Shown in pieces: positions 22,463-32,393 of a stretch of DNA of 64,000 bases; position 1 is the first letter of the stretch; the number at the start of each line of letters is the position of its first letter. The translations under genes were made by a program, and so were the position numbers. The stretch comes from Scytalidium lignicola (Eukaryota; Ascomycota; Leotiomycetes): NCBI GenBank assembly GCA_002812745.2, contig NCSJ02000054.1, positions 62,001-126,000 of the forward strand. Direction: 5' to 3'. The notes under the pieces were generated by a model that saw only the letters and a program-made list of their open reading frames with translations, made no database searches and had not been told where the DNA came from.

Positions 22463-24352
22463 TTAAGCCTTCAAACCGAAACTTTCCTTAACTGCCTCTC
22501 CGAATCGCTCAATAGCAATAGTCATCTTATCCTCAGTGGCAGCAGCAAAGGTGACGCGGAAGAACATCTCCTCGGGCACCTTGCCGCGAACGAAATCGTC
22601 CTTCTCGGCCAGGAACCAGCTGCCGCGAGAGACGAGCACACCACGCTCAATGGCAGCGAGGAAGATTTGCTCTTCGAGTTCATCGTAGGATACGGTTTCG
22701 AAATTGGGGTGGAGTCGGTGGTTGACTTTCAACCAGAGCTGTGTTTATGGGGGTTATAGTTAGTATAGGCGAAGGAAAATAGTTACAATTAGGGGATCAA
22801 AAGGGTGAATGGGGGGAATAGAACATACAAACATTCCTGCAGCTGGAGGATTCCAGCTGATTATCTCGTGAGGCAGATATTTCTCACAGGCGTGCAGGAT
22901 ACCATTCCGTCGCCGTGTGTACTCAGTGCGGATGTTATATAGCCACGAAAGATAACCCTCATGACCCCAGCTTTCATCTAATAACTTGTACAGGACCATC
23001 TGACTGATGCCGCTAGGATTCTGCACCGAGGACTCATTATGACGCGTGAAGCGCTCAATAACTTGGGCAGAGGCTGTGATCCAGCCTACACGGGTTCCTG
23101 GGGCGATGACCTTAGAGAAGGAGTCCATGCGCATCACGCGGCCGTCAGTGTCAATGGATAGGTAAGTCGGGATCAAAGCACGGAGGAAGGCGTCGTTTGT
23201 CGTTGTTGCTGGAGCTGGCACAATGGTGGAGCCGTTTGTGGAGGAGCTAGTTGGGGAAGTGTAGGGTTCCATCTGGAGGAAATAGTAGGGCTCGTCTTCG
23301 ATAATGTATACATCATGCTTCTGGGCGACCTTGTAGATCTCCTTTCTCCTTTCAGTACCTTGAGTAGCTCCCGTGGGATTCTGCCCACTGGGAACAGTGT
23401 AGAGCAGAAACGGCTTCCGAGCACCTCTCTTCTTCTCGTCCCAATTAGACAGGATCTCATCCATGTTTTCTGGCAACAGTCCTTCACTATCCATCTTGAT
23501 CCCTACACAGTTGATGCCCATTGGCAATGCCGTCTCCATTGCCGATACAAAAGTAAACTCCTCGCTCATGATGTAATCGCCGCGCTCACAGAACATGCGG
23601 TAAGTCTGATCTAGCGCGTGAGTACTACCGACTGTCAAGCAACATTGCCAGTCATCATAAAGTGGGTTATTGACTAGTTCCGTATGCTCCGTCACGAAAC
23701 GCATAAGCTGCGCTGCACCGGTGCCCTGGCCATAGTTCAGCGCAACTGACAAGTCATAGGAACCGTCAGCCTCAATCATGTCGTATTTGCCGGCCGTGAG
23801 CGTCTGACCCGTGGTCTTAGTCTCAGCTTCGCTGAAATGTGGTGGCGTTGGCACCTTGAAGGAAAGCGATTCAATGGGGAAGTATTCAGGGCAGGGGAGG
23901 CCACCACCAAGAGAGATCAGTCCAGGATTCTTAAGGAACTTGGCTGCACCTTTGAGGGCGGATGCTTTGCGAGACTTAGACTCTGCGGTGAGGCGGTCTA
24001 AGAGGGGTTATGTGAGCAGAAGCACAATCATGCATTGCAAGATGGACTTACGGTCCCATCGCTTGGCCTTTGGCTTGCCGGTTGACTGCGAGAAAAGGAG
24101 GAGTGTTAGTTGATATTCTTATTTTTATTATAGAGCGGAAATAAATGCATTAGAAAAAGCGATTCTGCGACTCACTAGACTCTTGTACAGATCACTGCTG
24201 GTCCAGGCGGCAGTACCAGCATTCATCTTAGGGGCCTTTTCCCGTAGCGCCGCAATGCCCTCAATGGTCAATGGCTTGTGTGGGAGGAATTGGTCGACAT
24301 TGCTGTTGCTGTCGTTGCCGCCGATATCGACAGCCGAAGGCGGAGGAACCAT
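22463..24352 (-). CDS. ARO8: aromatic aminotransferase, ARO8-like (fold type I PLP enzyme)
   Basis: Four exons on the minus strand: 24176-24352, 24052-24085, 22829-23997, 22463-22738; 551 residues. The 34-nt second exon keeps the frame (WD then HRLTAESKSRKAS). ARO8-type enzymes transaminate aromatic amino acids, and 2-aminoadipate in lysine synthesis. Motifs: LISLGGGLPCPEYFP substrate-loop region, LNYGQGTGAAQL, VPSGQNPTGATQ, DEPYYFLQ, the PLP-lysine segment RMDSFSKVIAPGTRVGW, PPAAGMF and, near the end, RVTFAAAT with the carboxylate-binding Arg. The N-terminus (MVPPPSAVDIGG) has no obvious targeting signal. Several paralogues of this family exist in filamentous fungi, so the gene symbol is by similarity. 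Confidence 0.9.
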
Positions 24353-25302
24353 TCTCTGAGATGTTCGGCGGGCCGTGAGTTCGTGACGTACAATAGATGA
24401 GTGTATAAGAGTATGCTTGAACAATATATTTGGAATTGTACCCGAAGAGGTTATAAGAGTGTTGGACTGGGTATCTGTAGAGGTTGGTTGAGGTGGCTCG
24501 GCGAGAAGAGGTTTAGTTTAGTAATTTATATAGGCGGAGTGACGATGCGCTTAGAAGTGGTTCCTGGTGGAGCGCTCCTTCCGTGCTGGACCAAACAAAT
24601 CCCGTGTGTGTGTTATTAGCTAATTGTTGACAGTATTTTTACATTCTTTGCTGCAAGGCGGAAGGGCGGAAGGGCGCGCTCCACAATGTATGCACGTTGG
24701 ATGCAGATGAACCTGAGTCTATCGTGAACTGGTTGCTGCAGTACCTCGTGGTCCCTTTCTTCCCTCTTTCTGGTTATGCGATCCAGCACATACGTGTACC
24801 GCATATACGTTTTACATACATAATACATACATCATATAGATATATAGATATATATGTATATACATAAAAATCATACACCATACGCACATAAATAACAAGA
24901 ACTGTAATTAATACAGTATATGTGAGTTAGATGCACAGCAGCGAGATCGGAAAATGAATCCACTCTGTCGGAATTCTAGTTGTCTTTTAATTCGCCAGAT
25001 TAGAGAAGTTGCGGGGATCTAACATCTGGTCCGTGCCCTATTCTTTCTTTCTTTCCTTTTTGCTCTTTTAATTAATTAGTTTAGTACTATATTGAATAAT
25101 TCCCGGTATCACTGCCCTCTCAGTCCTCTCCTGTGGTACGAAAGTTATATATTGCCCATATATTGCCCAGCTTCTGTCTTCATTTTTATGTTGTATACTT
25201 CCTTTCTATACCGTGTCTTTTACGATATGTCCTTTTCTATAGTACTATGCCCTGGTGTATCTACATTCTCTACATTCTCTCCGGTTCTCGCTCTGTCCTG
25301 AG

Positions 25303-25809
25303 AGGGGCACGTGAGGGGAATCAGTTTCTCTTATCTTATCATAACCCTAGTGCCGAAGCAAGCCGATCAAATTATGTAAGTTGAACTAGCGAAAGGCGGG
25401 GTTTGACTTGATGCTCTGGCCTCAGGCAGCAAATGGCAAGAGGCAAGCAAGCAAGAAGCCCAAAAGTTTTGTTGCGCGTCTGGGCATGTGCGCATATGGA
25501 GAAGATGACGCTGCGGCTCATCTCATCAAGCCGCGACAACACAACAATGCATCTTACATAAATCATGACACACCACGAAGCCACAGCAGATCTTTCACAA
25601 GCCACATGTAAGTTAGCTTTATTGTCTGTGCGCCACCCCTCATTCTTGCTTCATCAGTCAAGGGGAACGGTTTTGGACGCGCGGCAAAACCGTGCTGCCT
25701 TAACCACACACCATCTACACCCTCTCAATCTGCCACCTCGAACAAAACATCAATTTCCCCGAGTCTGACACTTCCCGGCGTCGGATTGTGGTATCCTCCT
25801 TATACCCCT
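25303..25809. promoter_or_regulatory. cluster of STRE-like AGGGG/CCCCT elements upstream of the sHSP gene
   Basis: Five matches to AGGGG/CCCCT: 25303-25307, 25314-25318, 25636-25640, 25661-25665 and 25805-25809. The first two flank a CACGTG box (25308-25313). STREs bind Msn2/4-type zinc-finger factors and drive general stress genes, fitting the downstream small heat-shock protein. The distance (0.5-1 kb from the ATG) is long, and single 5-mers are common by chance. Confidence 0.35.
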
Positions 25810-26221
25810 TCTCCGACTTTCTTCTAGTGACGAATGCCTCGGATCCGAGAGAGGTCTATCGGATTTAACGAATCGACATGGGAAAAGAAGCTCTGTGAGT
25901 GGTGGTCGTGCCAGTCGTCGACTCGTCATATTCATCGATGGCGTGGTGGCTCAAGACTGAAATAAAAAGTTACGGCACGCATCGTAGGTGTGTCTCCTTA
26001 TATCTGTGTTCATTTATATATTCCTAGCTATACTATACAGTTATAGTATGTAAGGCTTCTGGCAGGCGACGAATCCGTGTGCGTACGCCGTGTTTGCCTC
26101 TTCGACGTTGCTGCCTCTGCCTACTGTTTGCACATCTGTCCAACCGAGGCGCATATATCTCCATGTGCTACCCTCATTTCTAACGTATATCTTCTCCTAT
26201 TCTCTTTCTTTTCTCATTACA

Positions 26222-26241
26222 ATCATCATCATCATCATCAT
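26222..26241 (+). repeat. (ATC)n microsatellite in the sHSP 5' leader
   Basis: Six and two-thirds ATC units about 105 bp before the ATG, in a pyrimidine-rich leader. Confidence 0.8.
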
Positions 26242-26344
26242 TATCACTCTTTCATCCAGAGAGTTTATATATATTCTTCATTTACATCCTACGTCTTATC
26301 CATCATTTATCACACACCACAACTAAACTCAATAACATCCAACA

Positions 26345-27511
26345 ATGGCTTTCCCGTTCAACAATCAGCAGCAGCAGCAGCATCCCTTCTGGAATTTTGC
26401 TCGCGCCTTTGACCAGCAACATCCCAATGGCGAAGGGGTCGACCATCACACGCCAGAAGGCCACTTCTGGGGCCCAGGTTCTCCTCCACCTTATCCTCAA
26501 GGCCCAACTGATCCCTTAGGATCCGGCTTTCCTTTTCTCTTTGCCGGCCCTCGAGGATTTGGGTATGTTCCAGGTCCTCATCAAGAACCATTCGGTCGTG
26601 GCTTATTCGGCGGTGGACCAAACTATCGGGGTCGTCGCGGCCATGGCCGCTGCTATCGCGAGGGAGGACGTGGCCGAGACGGCCATCGCGGAGAACAACG
26701 TCAAGATGGTGACCAAGAACAAGATGAAAACGAGCATGGCTCGAGATCAGGTTCCCGCTCTCCGCACAGAGACACCGAACGCGCTCAAGGTGAACAAGCT
26801 GATGGTAATGAGAGCGAAACGCTCCGAGAAGGCTCACCTCGTGGTCCACATAACTTCCGTCGCGGTTTTGGTCATCGCGGAAGAGGCTTTCACCACGGCC
26901 CTCGTGGCTGGCATAGAGGTGGGTTCGGTAGGTTCGGTGGCGGTCCTGGTGCTGCCCCTCCTCCGATCGATCTCTCAGCCCTCGCTGCGGCTTTTCAAGA
27001 TCACCCATGGGCCCAGACCATGCGTGAGTACCTAGCCAATGCTGGTATTAATCTAGATGGCCAAAGTACTGGTACCACCGCACGAAATGTTCCTGAAGCC
27101 CCTGGCGACGATGACAACAATGGCCTTGATGAGGAGGTCCCCCAAAACTTCGCTCCGCCTGTGGACATGTTCACCACTTCCAGCTCTTATGTTCTGCACG
27201 TTTCTCTCCCAGGCGCCAAGAAAGAAGATTTAGGTGTCAACTGGGATGCCGACAGTGGGGAGTTGAATATTGCTGGCGTCATCTATCGCAACGGCGATGA
27301 AGAGTTTCTCAACAGTATCATTCGATCTGAGCGGAAGATTGGCATGTTCGAGAGAATCATCAAGCTTCCTCCACCAGGTATAACATCTGAAGAGAAGGAG
27401 GAGATCGATGGTGATCATATTGTCGCTAAGTTGGAGGATGGTGTCTTGGTTGTGACAGTTCCCAAGGTGGAGAGGGAATGGACTGAGATCAAGAAGGTTG
27501 ATATATTATGA
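26345..27511 (+). CDS. small heat-shock protein (Hsp20/alpha-crystallin) with long low-complexity arm
   Basis: Single exon, 388 residues, about twice the length of a typical sHSP. Residues 1-20 contain a Q run and aromatic residues. Residues about 88-200 are an Arg/Gly/His-rich arm (NYRGRRGHGRCYREGGRGRD, later GFGHRGRGFHHGPRGWHRGG) broken by an acidic stretch (DGDQEQDENEHGSR). The alpha-crystallin domain covers about 270-375: PVDMFTTSSSYVLHVSLPGA, ELNIAGVIYR, FERIIKLP, LEDGVLVVTVPK (the last in the position of the conserved GVL motif). The C-terminus (VDIL) may supply the IxI/V-type anchoring motif. Such proteins hold unfolding clients during stress; a long arm resembles Hsp42-type sequestrases that act in cytosolic foci. 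The RG-rich arm also suggests RNA or condensate binding (inference). Confidence 0.92.
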   Translation: MAFPFNNQQQQQHPFWNFARAFDQQHPNGEGVDHHTPEGHFWGPGSPPPYPQGPTDPLGSGFPFLFAGPRGFGYVPGPHQEPFGRGLFGGGPNYRGRRGHGRCYREGGRGRDGHRGEQRQDGDQEQDENEHGSRSGSRSPHRDTERAQGEQADGNESETLREGSPRGPHNFRRGFGHRGRGFHHGPRGWHRGGFGRFGGGPGAAPPPIDLSALAAAFQDHPWAQTMREYLANAGINLDGQSTGTTARNVPEAPGDDDNNGLDEEVPQNFAPPVDMFTTSSSYVLHVSLPGAKKEDLGVNWDADSGELNIAGVIYRNGDEEFLNSIIRSERKIGMFERIIKLPPPGITSEEKEEIDGDHIVAKLEDGVLVVTVPKVEREWTEIKKVDIL

Positions 27512-29079
27512 ACGAAGTACGGGTATAAGGAGAGGTGAATAACAACAAAGGAAACCTTTCTTTGAAATACTTTATTTGATTTTTTTGATTTTTTTNGCTT
27601 TTACGGATGGGTTGGGACCGAAAGGAATAGGAGTGTGGGCAATCAGTCTACCTTGAGCCTTTTGATAAGGGTTAATGCTTTAAGGATAACATATCATGGT
27701 CTATTATATAACACTATCTAAAATTTATTATAAAAAAAGTAGCTGAATTAATCAGCTATGATTGTCAAAACCAAAAAGCTTCCTTGAAAGTTACTGTTCC
27801 ATTCGCCTTGTTATGCAACTAATTCTGAGAAACGTTAAACATATCTATACAATATAGATCCAGGGTGCTTTAAAGATTGACTTGATTAGCAAGTGTGAAA
27901 CCTTTCCACTTCTAATTCTAATAACGGAGACTAGCATTGTAGACTAAGAGATTTGTTTGAATATTCGTTGGATTTTTGCTGTGTAAAGAGAAACATAACT
28001 CATACTCCCAAAAGAAAGGATTAGTGACCCAATGGGCATCGAGAGAATGGTACGAAAACATAATGCCAGGCTAATAAGTCAATGATTACCTAATGATTAT
28101 TTAACAGACTGCAAACTTTAAAGTCCTTTGATTTATGTTCTTGCTATACCAAATAAGTTAGTGTTTCGGCCAGAACGATTTATATTCACCTTTCACCAAA
28201 CTTCTTCTACTTCTTTCCTTGACACCTCCTACCTTTCCACTTGCAACAACATCATCACCGCTTGGTGAGAGTCAAATTATACACCATTTTTAGAAGCATG
28301 AGCTAACTATTTATGATATCCCTATTCAGACTTCCTCCATTCCGTGGTAGTTTCTTCTCTTAACACGTCGAGCACCCACAATTATGCCAAAAGGGGAAAG
28401 CTATCCGTGGAGTGAGGTACCTGGAAGCGAAGAAGACTGGTGGGTTGCGACCCGGGAATTGGGACTGGAGGGTGTGACTCTACGCACCCTACCAGCCCTG
28501 GAAATGGAGCATTATCTGCCAATGAGAGTGATCCATGATATCAAGAAGCTGCGCTACTTAGACTTGGGGCAATTTGGCCTCCAAGAAGTTCGGTCGCGCC
28601 CGTTGTGATCTGGATCGGGACCTGGGACCACTACCTGAGGCACTTCGGCCGACGACATAAACACGTCAAAATAACTTTATACATCAAAGGTATTTACATT
28701 CTCCCATACTATATGTTGTTTGGATCGTTCAATTTTTGTCAGCTTTACTCCATATTCCAGTATTCAATATTAGAATATCTTTCTTCAACTTTTTTCACAA
28801 TTCACTCCATACAAATACATATATTCTCATACTGTAGATTGTCACTGAATTTTTAACTTTTATTATATTCAAATCTGTTTTCACTTTCTCCTCCTGGGCG
28901 GCTATTGTTAGAAAGCAACCCCTCCATTTTTGACTCAAAGTTCACACCACACCTACCATATGAACCACCTCCCACATTACTCCACTAAGTTCTTGTTTAG
29001 AATCAATCCGTAGGACTAGTTATCACCTCTTTTCTCAAATACACTCTGCTGAACTATTGCTAGGTAGAATCTTTACAAC
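27512..29079. other. AT-rich accessory spacer
   Basis: 1.6 kb, strongly AT-rich, with an N at 27596. A 74-codon open frame at 28384-28608 (MPKGESYPWSEVPGSEEDWW) starts after an intron-like stretch (donor near 28265, acceptor near 28330) and stops early, although another frame stays open for a further 20 codons. It may be a small lineage-specific gene or the head of a decayed one. I recognise no family. Confidence 0.35.
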
Positions 29080-29960
29080 ATGCAGGTTAATTATGCAAGA
29101 GAGGAGTAAGTGATTCATTGAGATCTGATTCATAGAAACCTAATCTTTGATATAGGACCAAGAACATGCATACTCAGTACAGGGGCTATTATCCAAGGAT
29201 GCAAAAACTACAAGAAGAGAACGAAGCTCTGAAAAATCAGTTTTGATTCATTAATAATGTTAGGTTGATACATATTAACATAATGAATAGAATGCAAGGA
29301 GAACTTAAGAAGAGAGATCGATCAACTCAAAAGTAAGTTTTAATTTATTAATAATATTAAATAATATACGTTAATATTATGATAGGAAAATGAACGTTTT
29401 CTAAAGTCATCATTTCATGAACTCTTTTCCCCTGCATCAACTAGTCATCGATTCCCAGCTTCATCCCTTCTCAAAGCTCGCAAGGGCTTTCGGGATCGAA
29501 GATGATAATGATCTAATAATGGCTACCTTCACGGACATTGGTATGATAGATGGTGAGGTTAATTGTTGCAAGTGGTCTACTAAGTGGACCACTCTTCCTT
29601 TGTCCAGCAATCAAATACTTGCCATCGAAATATTTCGTGACAAAATGAGAAGTCCAGTGCAAAGTCTCTCTGGTTGATTCTCAGTCTGTGTCACCATCCA
29701 AAGGGACTCGTTATACTCTTGATTCCATACTAGTCATTATTCTATCTGCCATGGCTTACTTATATGGTGATTCAGAAGCACTAGCAAGCTACTTCACAGC
29801 ATCACGTTCAGTCAGATTTCGCTTTTGGGGCGTAAACGAACGTCAGGAGAAAATTGACGCAATGACACCATACCCTGGTATATCTTTATTTATAAAGAAT
29901 AGTACGGAATGCAACTTGCTTTACTCGGACTTTCTCCCAACTTTGCAACTGGTGTGTTGA
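29080..29960 (+). CDS. unrecognised multi-exon gene, possibly decaying
   Basis: A phase-consistent model: exons 29080-29105, 29156-29239, 29291-29332, 29407-29552, 29650-29960; about 202 residues. The first three introns have clear ends (GTAAGT/ATAG, GTTTTG/ATAG, GTAAGT/AAAG). Using the closer acceptor at 29384-29385 instead brings in a TAA at 29402-29404. The fourth intron (GTGAGG to TGAG) is weaker; without it there is a +1 frameshift near 29655. The N-terminal part is a short coiled coil (MQKLQEENEALKNQ), then LHPFSKLARAFGIEDDNDLI and a C-terminal part with YTLDSILVIILSAMAYLYGD. I know no family with this arrangement. It is either a lineage-specific gene or a pseudogene. Confidence 0.35.
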
Positions 29961-30499
29961 GGATACCAAGATTCTGCCAGGGTGAAAGTCATTATACTGA
30001 ATTAGTGAATTACAATGTATAAAACTGAAATATTAATTGAAAATGAAAAAAATCGGACGTTTAAAGGGTGCTATAATTTCAGTGACAAAATTGACTAATA
30101 TATCTTGTACAGCTATAAACTGAGATTCACTTACACTTATGATCTGCACATCAACCCCATCATTGTCATTTCAATCCTGCATCAGAGCATTTAATTTTAC
30201 TTCGACAATATAAAGATGTCATTTTATTTACCAATGCTTACCTACTCACCATCTTTTTGAATTTTTTGGAAAAGAGCTCCATCAAAAGCTTTTTAACCAA
30301 TTGTGCGGCTGTCCAAGTGGCTACAGTTGAATAGGCTCATTAAGATTAATTCGTTATAACAGTTATGTCCTAAGGTAATATTCTAAGTAGGAAATTGAGC
30401 ATTGCCTTGATATGAAAGCGATTTGCATAGCCATGTGACCCTTATCCAAAGCTAAACTTTTGGAATTGACTTTTTTCCTACTCTTGACATCTTATCAAG
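29961..30499. other. AT-rich intergenic, nothing recognised
   Basis: About 540 bp of AT-rich sequence between two unrecognised genes in convergent orientation. Confidence 0.5.
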
Positions 30500-31234
30500 T
30501 CAAGCGTCAAATCCTAATAGACTCTTTCTAATTTTCTGCTTTGTCGTCTTTTCTCCCTGGCGAATGATCTGTTCTTTACTCTCTGGAGTGAGGCCATGGA
30601 CTAGGAGTTTAAGATTCTTTCTAGTTGAAAATTCACCATCAACTACTGCCTTATCCGCCGTAGCCTCCCAGCACCCAGCCTTTCTGTGGATACCTTTAGG
30701 ATTTACCCATTTCCAAACACACGAAGGACCATCAAACAGGATGTTCTTCGAGCTACCGATCACCGAAATACTGTATAGTTTAACGAAGATTCTTGGCGAA
30801 GTAGTTGGTGTAATCTTCGTCAAACGATTGATTATGCCGTCAATTATCGCATGTTCTGAACTCCGAGATAGATTCTTCCATATATCTCTGGCTAGAGAGG
30901 AGAGAAACTGGTGTATATTGTAGTTTGGATGGTCGATGAATGAAAGTGGAATATTAAATGCACCATGATCATGAAAACCACCTACACAACTTAGGTCCTC
31001 TGGATTGAGTGTGGTATGAACCGTAACTGAATTCTGAGGATTTGTGCAGTCCCAGTGGTGAAGAAGGCTTTGAATTCTTGGAACTAGCTTTATTGGATTG
31101 GTCGATTCAGTCTTATGGCTATCACTGTTCAGGCTTTGAAGTCGAGCTTGGTCTTCAGTTAACTCTATACGAGTTGCAAGGACGGTATGGACGTAGAGAA
31201 AAGTATCGGAAAGGTTATCCGTATTTTTGTTCAT
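30500..31234 (-). CDS. hypothetical protein, single exon
   Basis: 244 residues, ATG at 31234, TAG at 30500-30502 region, uninterrupted in an AT-rich neighbourhood where long frames are rare by chance. The protein is soluble in character with no signal peptide or membrane segment. It has a central region with His/Gly/Phe (GGFHDHGAFNIPL), then IHQFLSSLARDIWKNLSRSS, CVWKWVNPKGIHRKAGCWEA and a very basic C-terminus (EKTTKQKIRKSLLG). I recognise no domain. It may be lineage-specific, and belongs to the same AT-rich accessory block as the gene at 29.1-30.0 kb. Confidence 0.5.
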   Translation of the reverse strand: MNKNTDNLSDTFLYVHTVLATRIELTEDQARLQSLNSDSHKTESTNPIKLVPRIQSLLHHWDCTNPQNSVTVHTTLNPEDLSCVGGFHDHGAFNIPLSFIDHPNYNIHQFLSSLARDIWKNLSRSSEHAIIDGIINRLTKITPTTSPRIFVKLYSISVIGSSKNILFDGPSCVWKWVNPKGIHRKAGCWEATADKAVVDGEFSTRKNLKLLVHGLTPESKEQIIRQGEKTTKQKIRKSLLGFDA

Positions 31235-32393
31235 TGTAGATATCTTGAACTTGTTAGAAACACTTAGTTGGAGCTATCCTGAGGAAGTTAAGGGAGTCTA
31301 GTTGGAAATGCTCTGTTGGGACTATCATACATCCTCTTGCAGACCCTCCAAGACTCCTTGTCCCATGAGTCTTTCTATTGGTGTCTCCACTACAGAACTT
31401 TCAGTTTTAACATTCGTTGGTGATTGCTGTTGCTAAAATGGCATTAGCAAAACACTGCCAGTAATTCTACGGTTGTAAATTCAGAACGTTAAGTATCAAG
31501 AGAGCTGTGGGTATATATATAACTCGAGGGTTGCTTACAATATCACCCTTTTTAAGCTCCATCGTTCTTAGTGTACTGTATCATCTATTTATTATACAAA
31601 GGTACAAATAGGCATATATATGGATATCTGGGCTGCGTTGTCACCCATCAGCTTAAAACTATCTACGTCACCACGTGATTTGAACTCCACCATTCAAAGA
31701 GGTGCAGTGGTAAATCTGAGCTATACGGAGTACTTACGTACTCCATACCGTCTATTCATGTCAAGTAGATACTTAGAGAACCAGACTGTCTATACTAAAT
31801 GTGAGTCCTTGAAGTCGAACGACTAAGCAAATTGAGAAATGAAATATCTCGTGATATAAACACGTGATTGGGGCGGGGTTTCTAGATCAGGTGACTTGTG
31901 TTATGACGTTTCTAGGTGGCAATCAGCAGTTGCCCCTTCAACCAAGGCTATTATTTTTGTGCCATCAACACTCCCCTCCACTTGAACAAAAANCACCTTC
32001 GCACTGCGTGCACTACAATCTATTGACAACCAGAGATAGAAGCTCCGCGATCCTTTATTACGACTGGAAGTAAATTGTTGGAGAGAGGGATTTCTAAACT
32101 GAGACCTGGGTGAATCGCGGTTTACCTTGTTGGCAGCTCAAAGAAAGCGGACAATCGACGTCACTATCAACGGGACCGAAGCGCAGTCGTTGAGTCGCGT
32201 GATAACACAAACGAACAGGCACGAATTAATCACAATCGCCATCAGAATCGCTGTGTTTGACTGATCAGCCTGCTGGATATAATTACAAGCAACAGCGAAA
32301 ATACGGGTGCTTTCCTTGTTCGTCGAAGCAGAGGGAAGCTGTTAAAGGGCCTATTCTATCCACGTGTTAATCGCACCCTCTCACAACTCAACT
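31235..32393. other. divergent intergenic region upstream of the Src1/Heh gene
   Basis: 1.2 kb with three CACGTG boxes (31672-31677, 31861-31866, 32361-32366), a palindromic TACGGAGTAC element (31724-31747) and an N at 31993. No ORF is credible. Confidence 0.5.
31724..31747. repeat. palindromic TACGGAGTAC / GTACTCCATA element
   Basis: Two 10-bp arms separated by 4 bp, with one mismatch. Single arms recur at 12114-12122 (TACTCCGTA) and 39872-39881 (TACGGAGTAC). Confidence 0.6.

Larger units (their letters stand above)
24353..26344. other. 2-kb divergent promoter region
   Basis: Head-to-head space between the aminotransferase (minus) and the small heat-shock gene (plus). It holds an AT dinucleotide tract around 24830-24870, a cluster of stress-response-like elements (25303-25809), an (ATC)n repeat and a CT-rich leader. 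No ORF in it looks coding. Confidence 0.6.

Noticed and set aside
26358..27008. 216-codon minus-strand ORF.
   Set aside because: Antisense shadow of the small heat-shock gene, with low-complexity content only.
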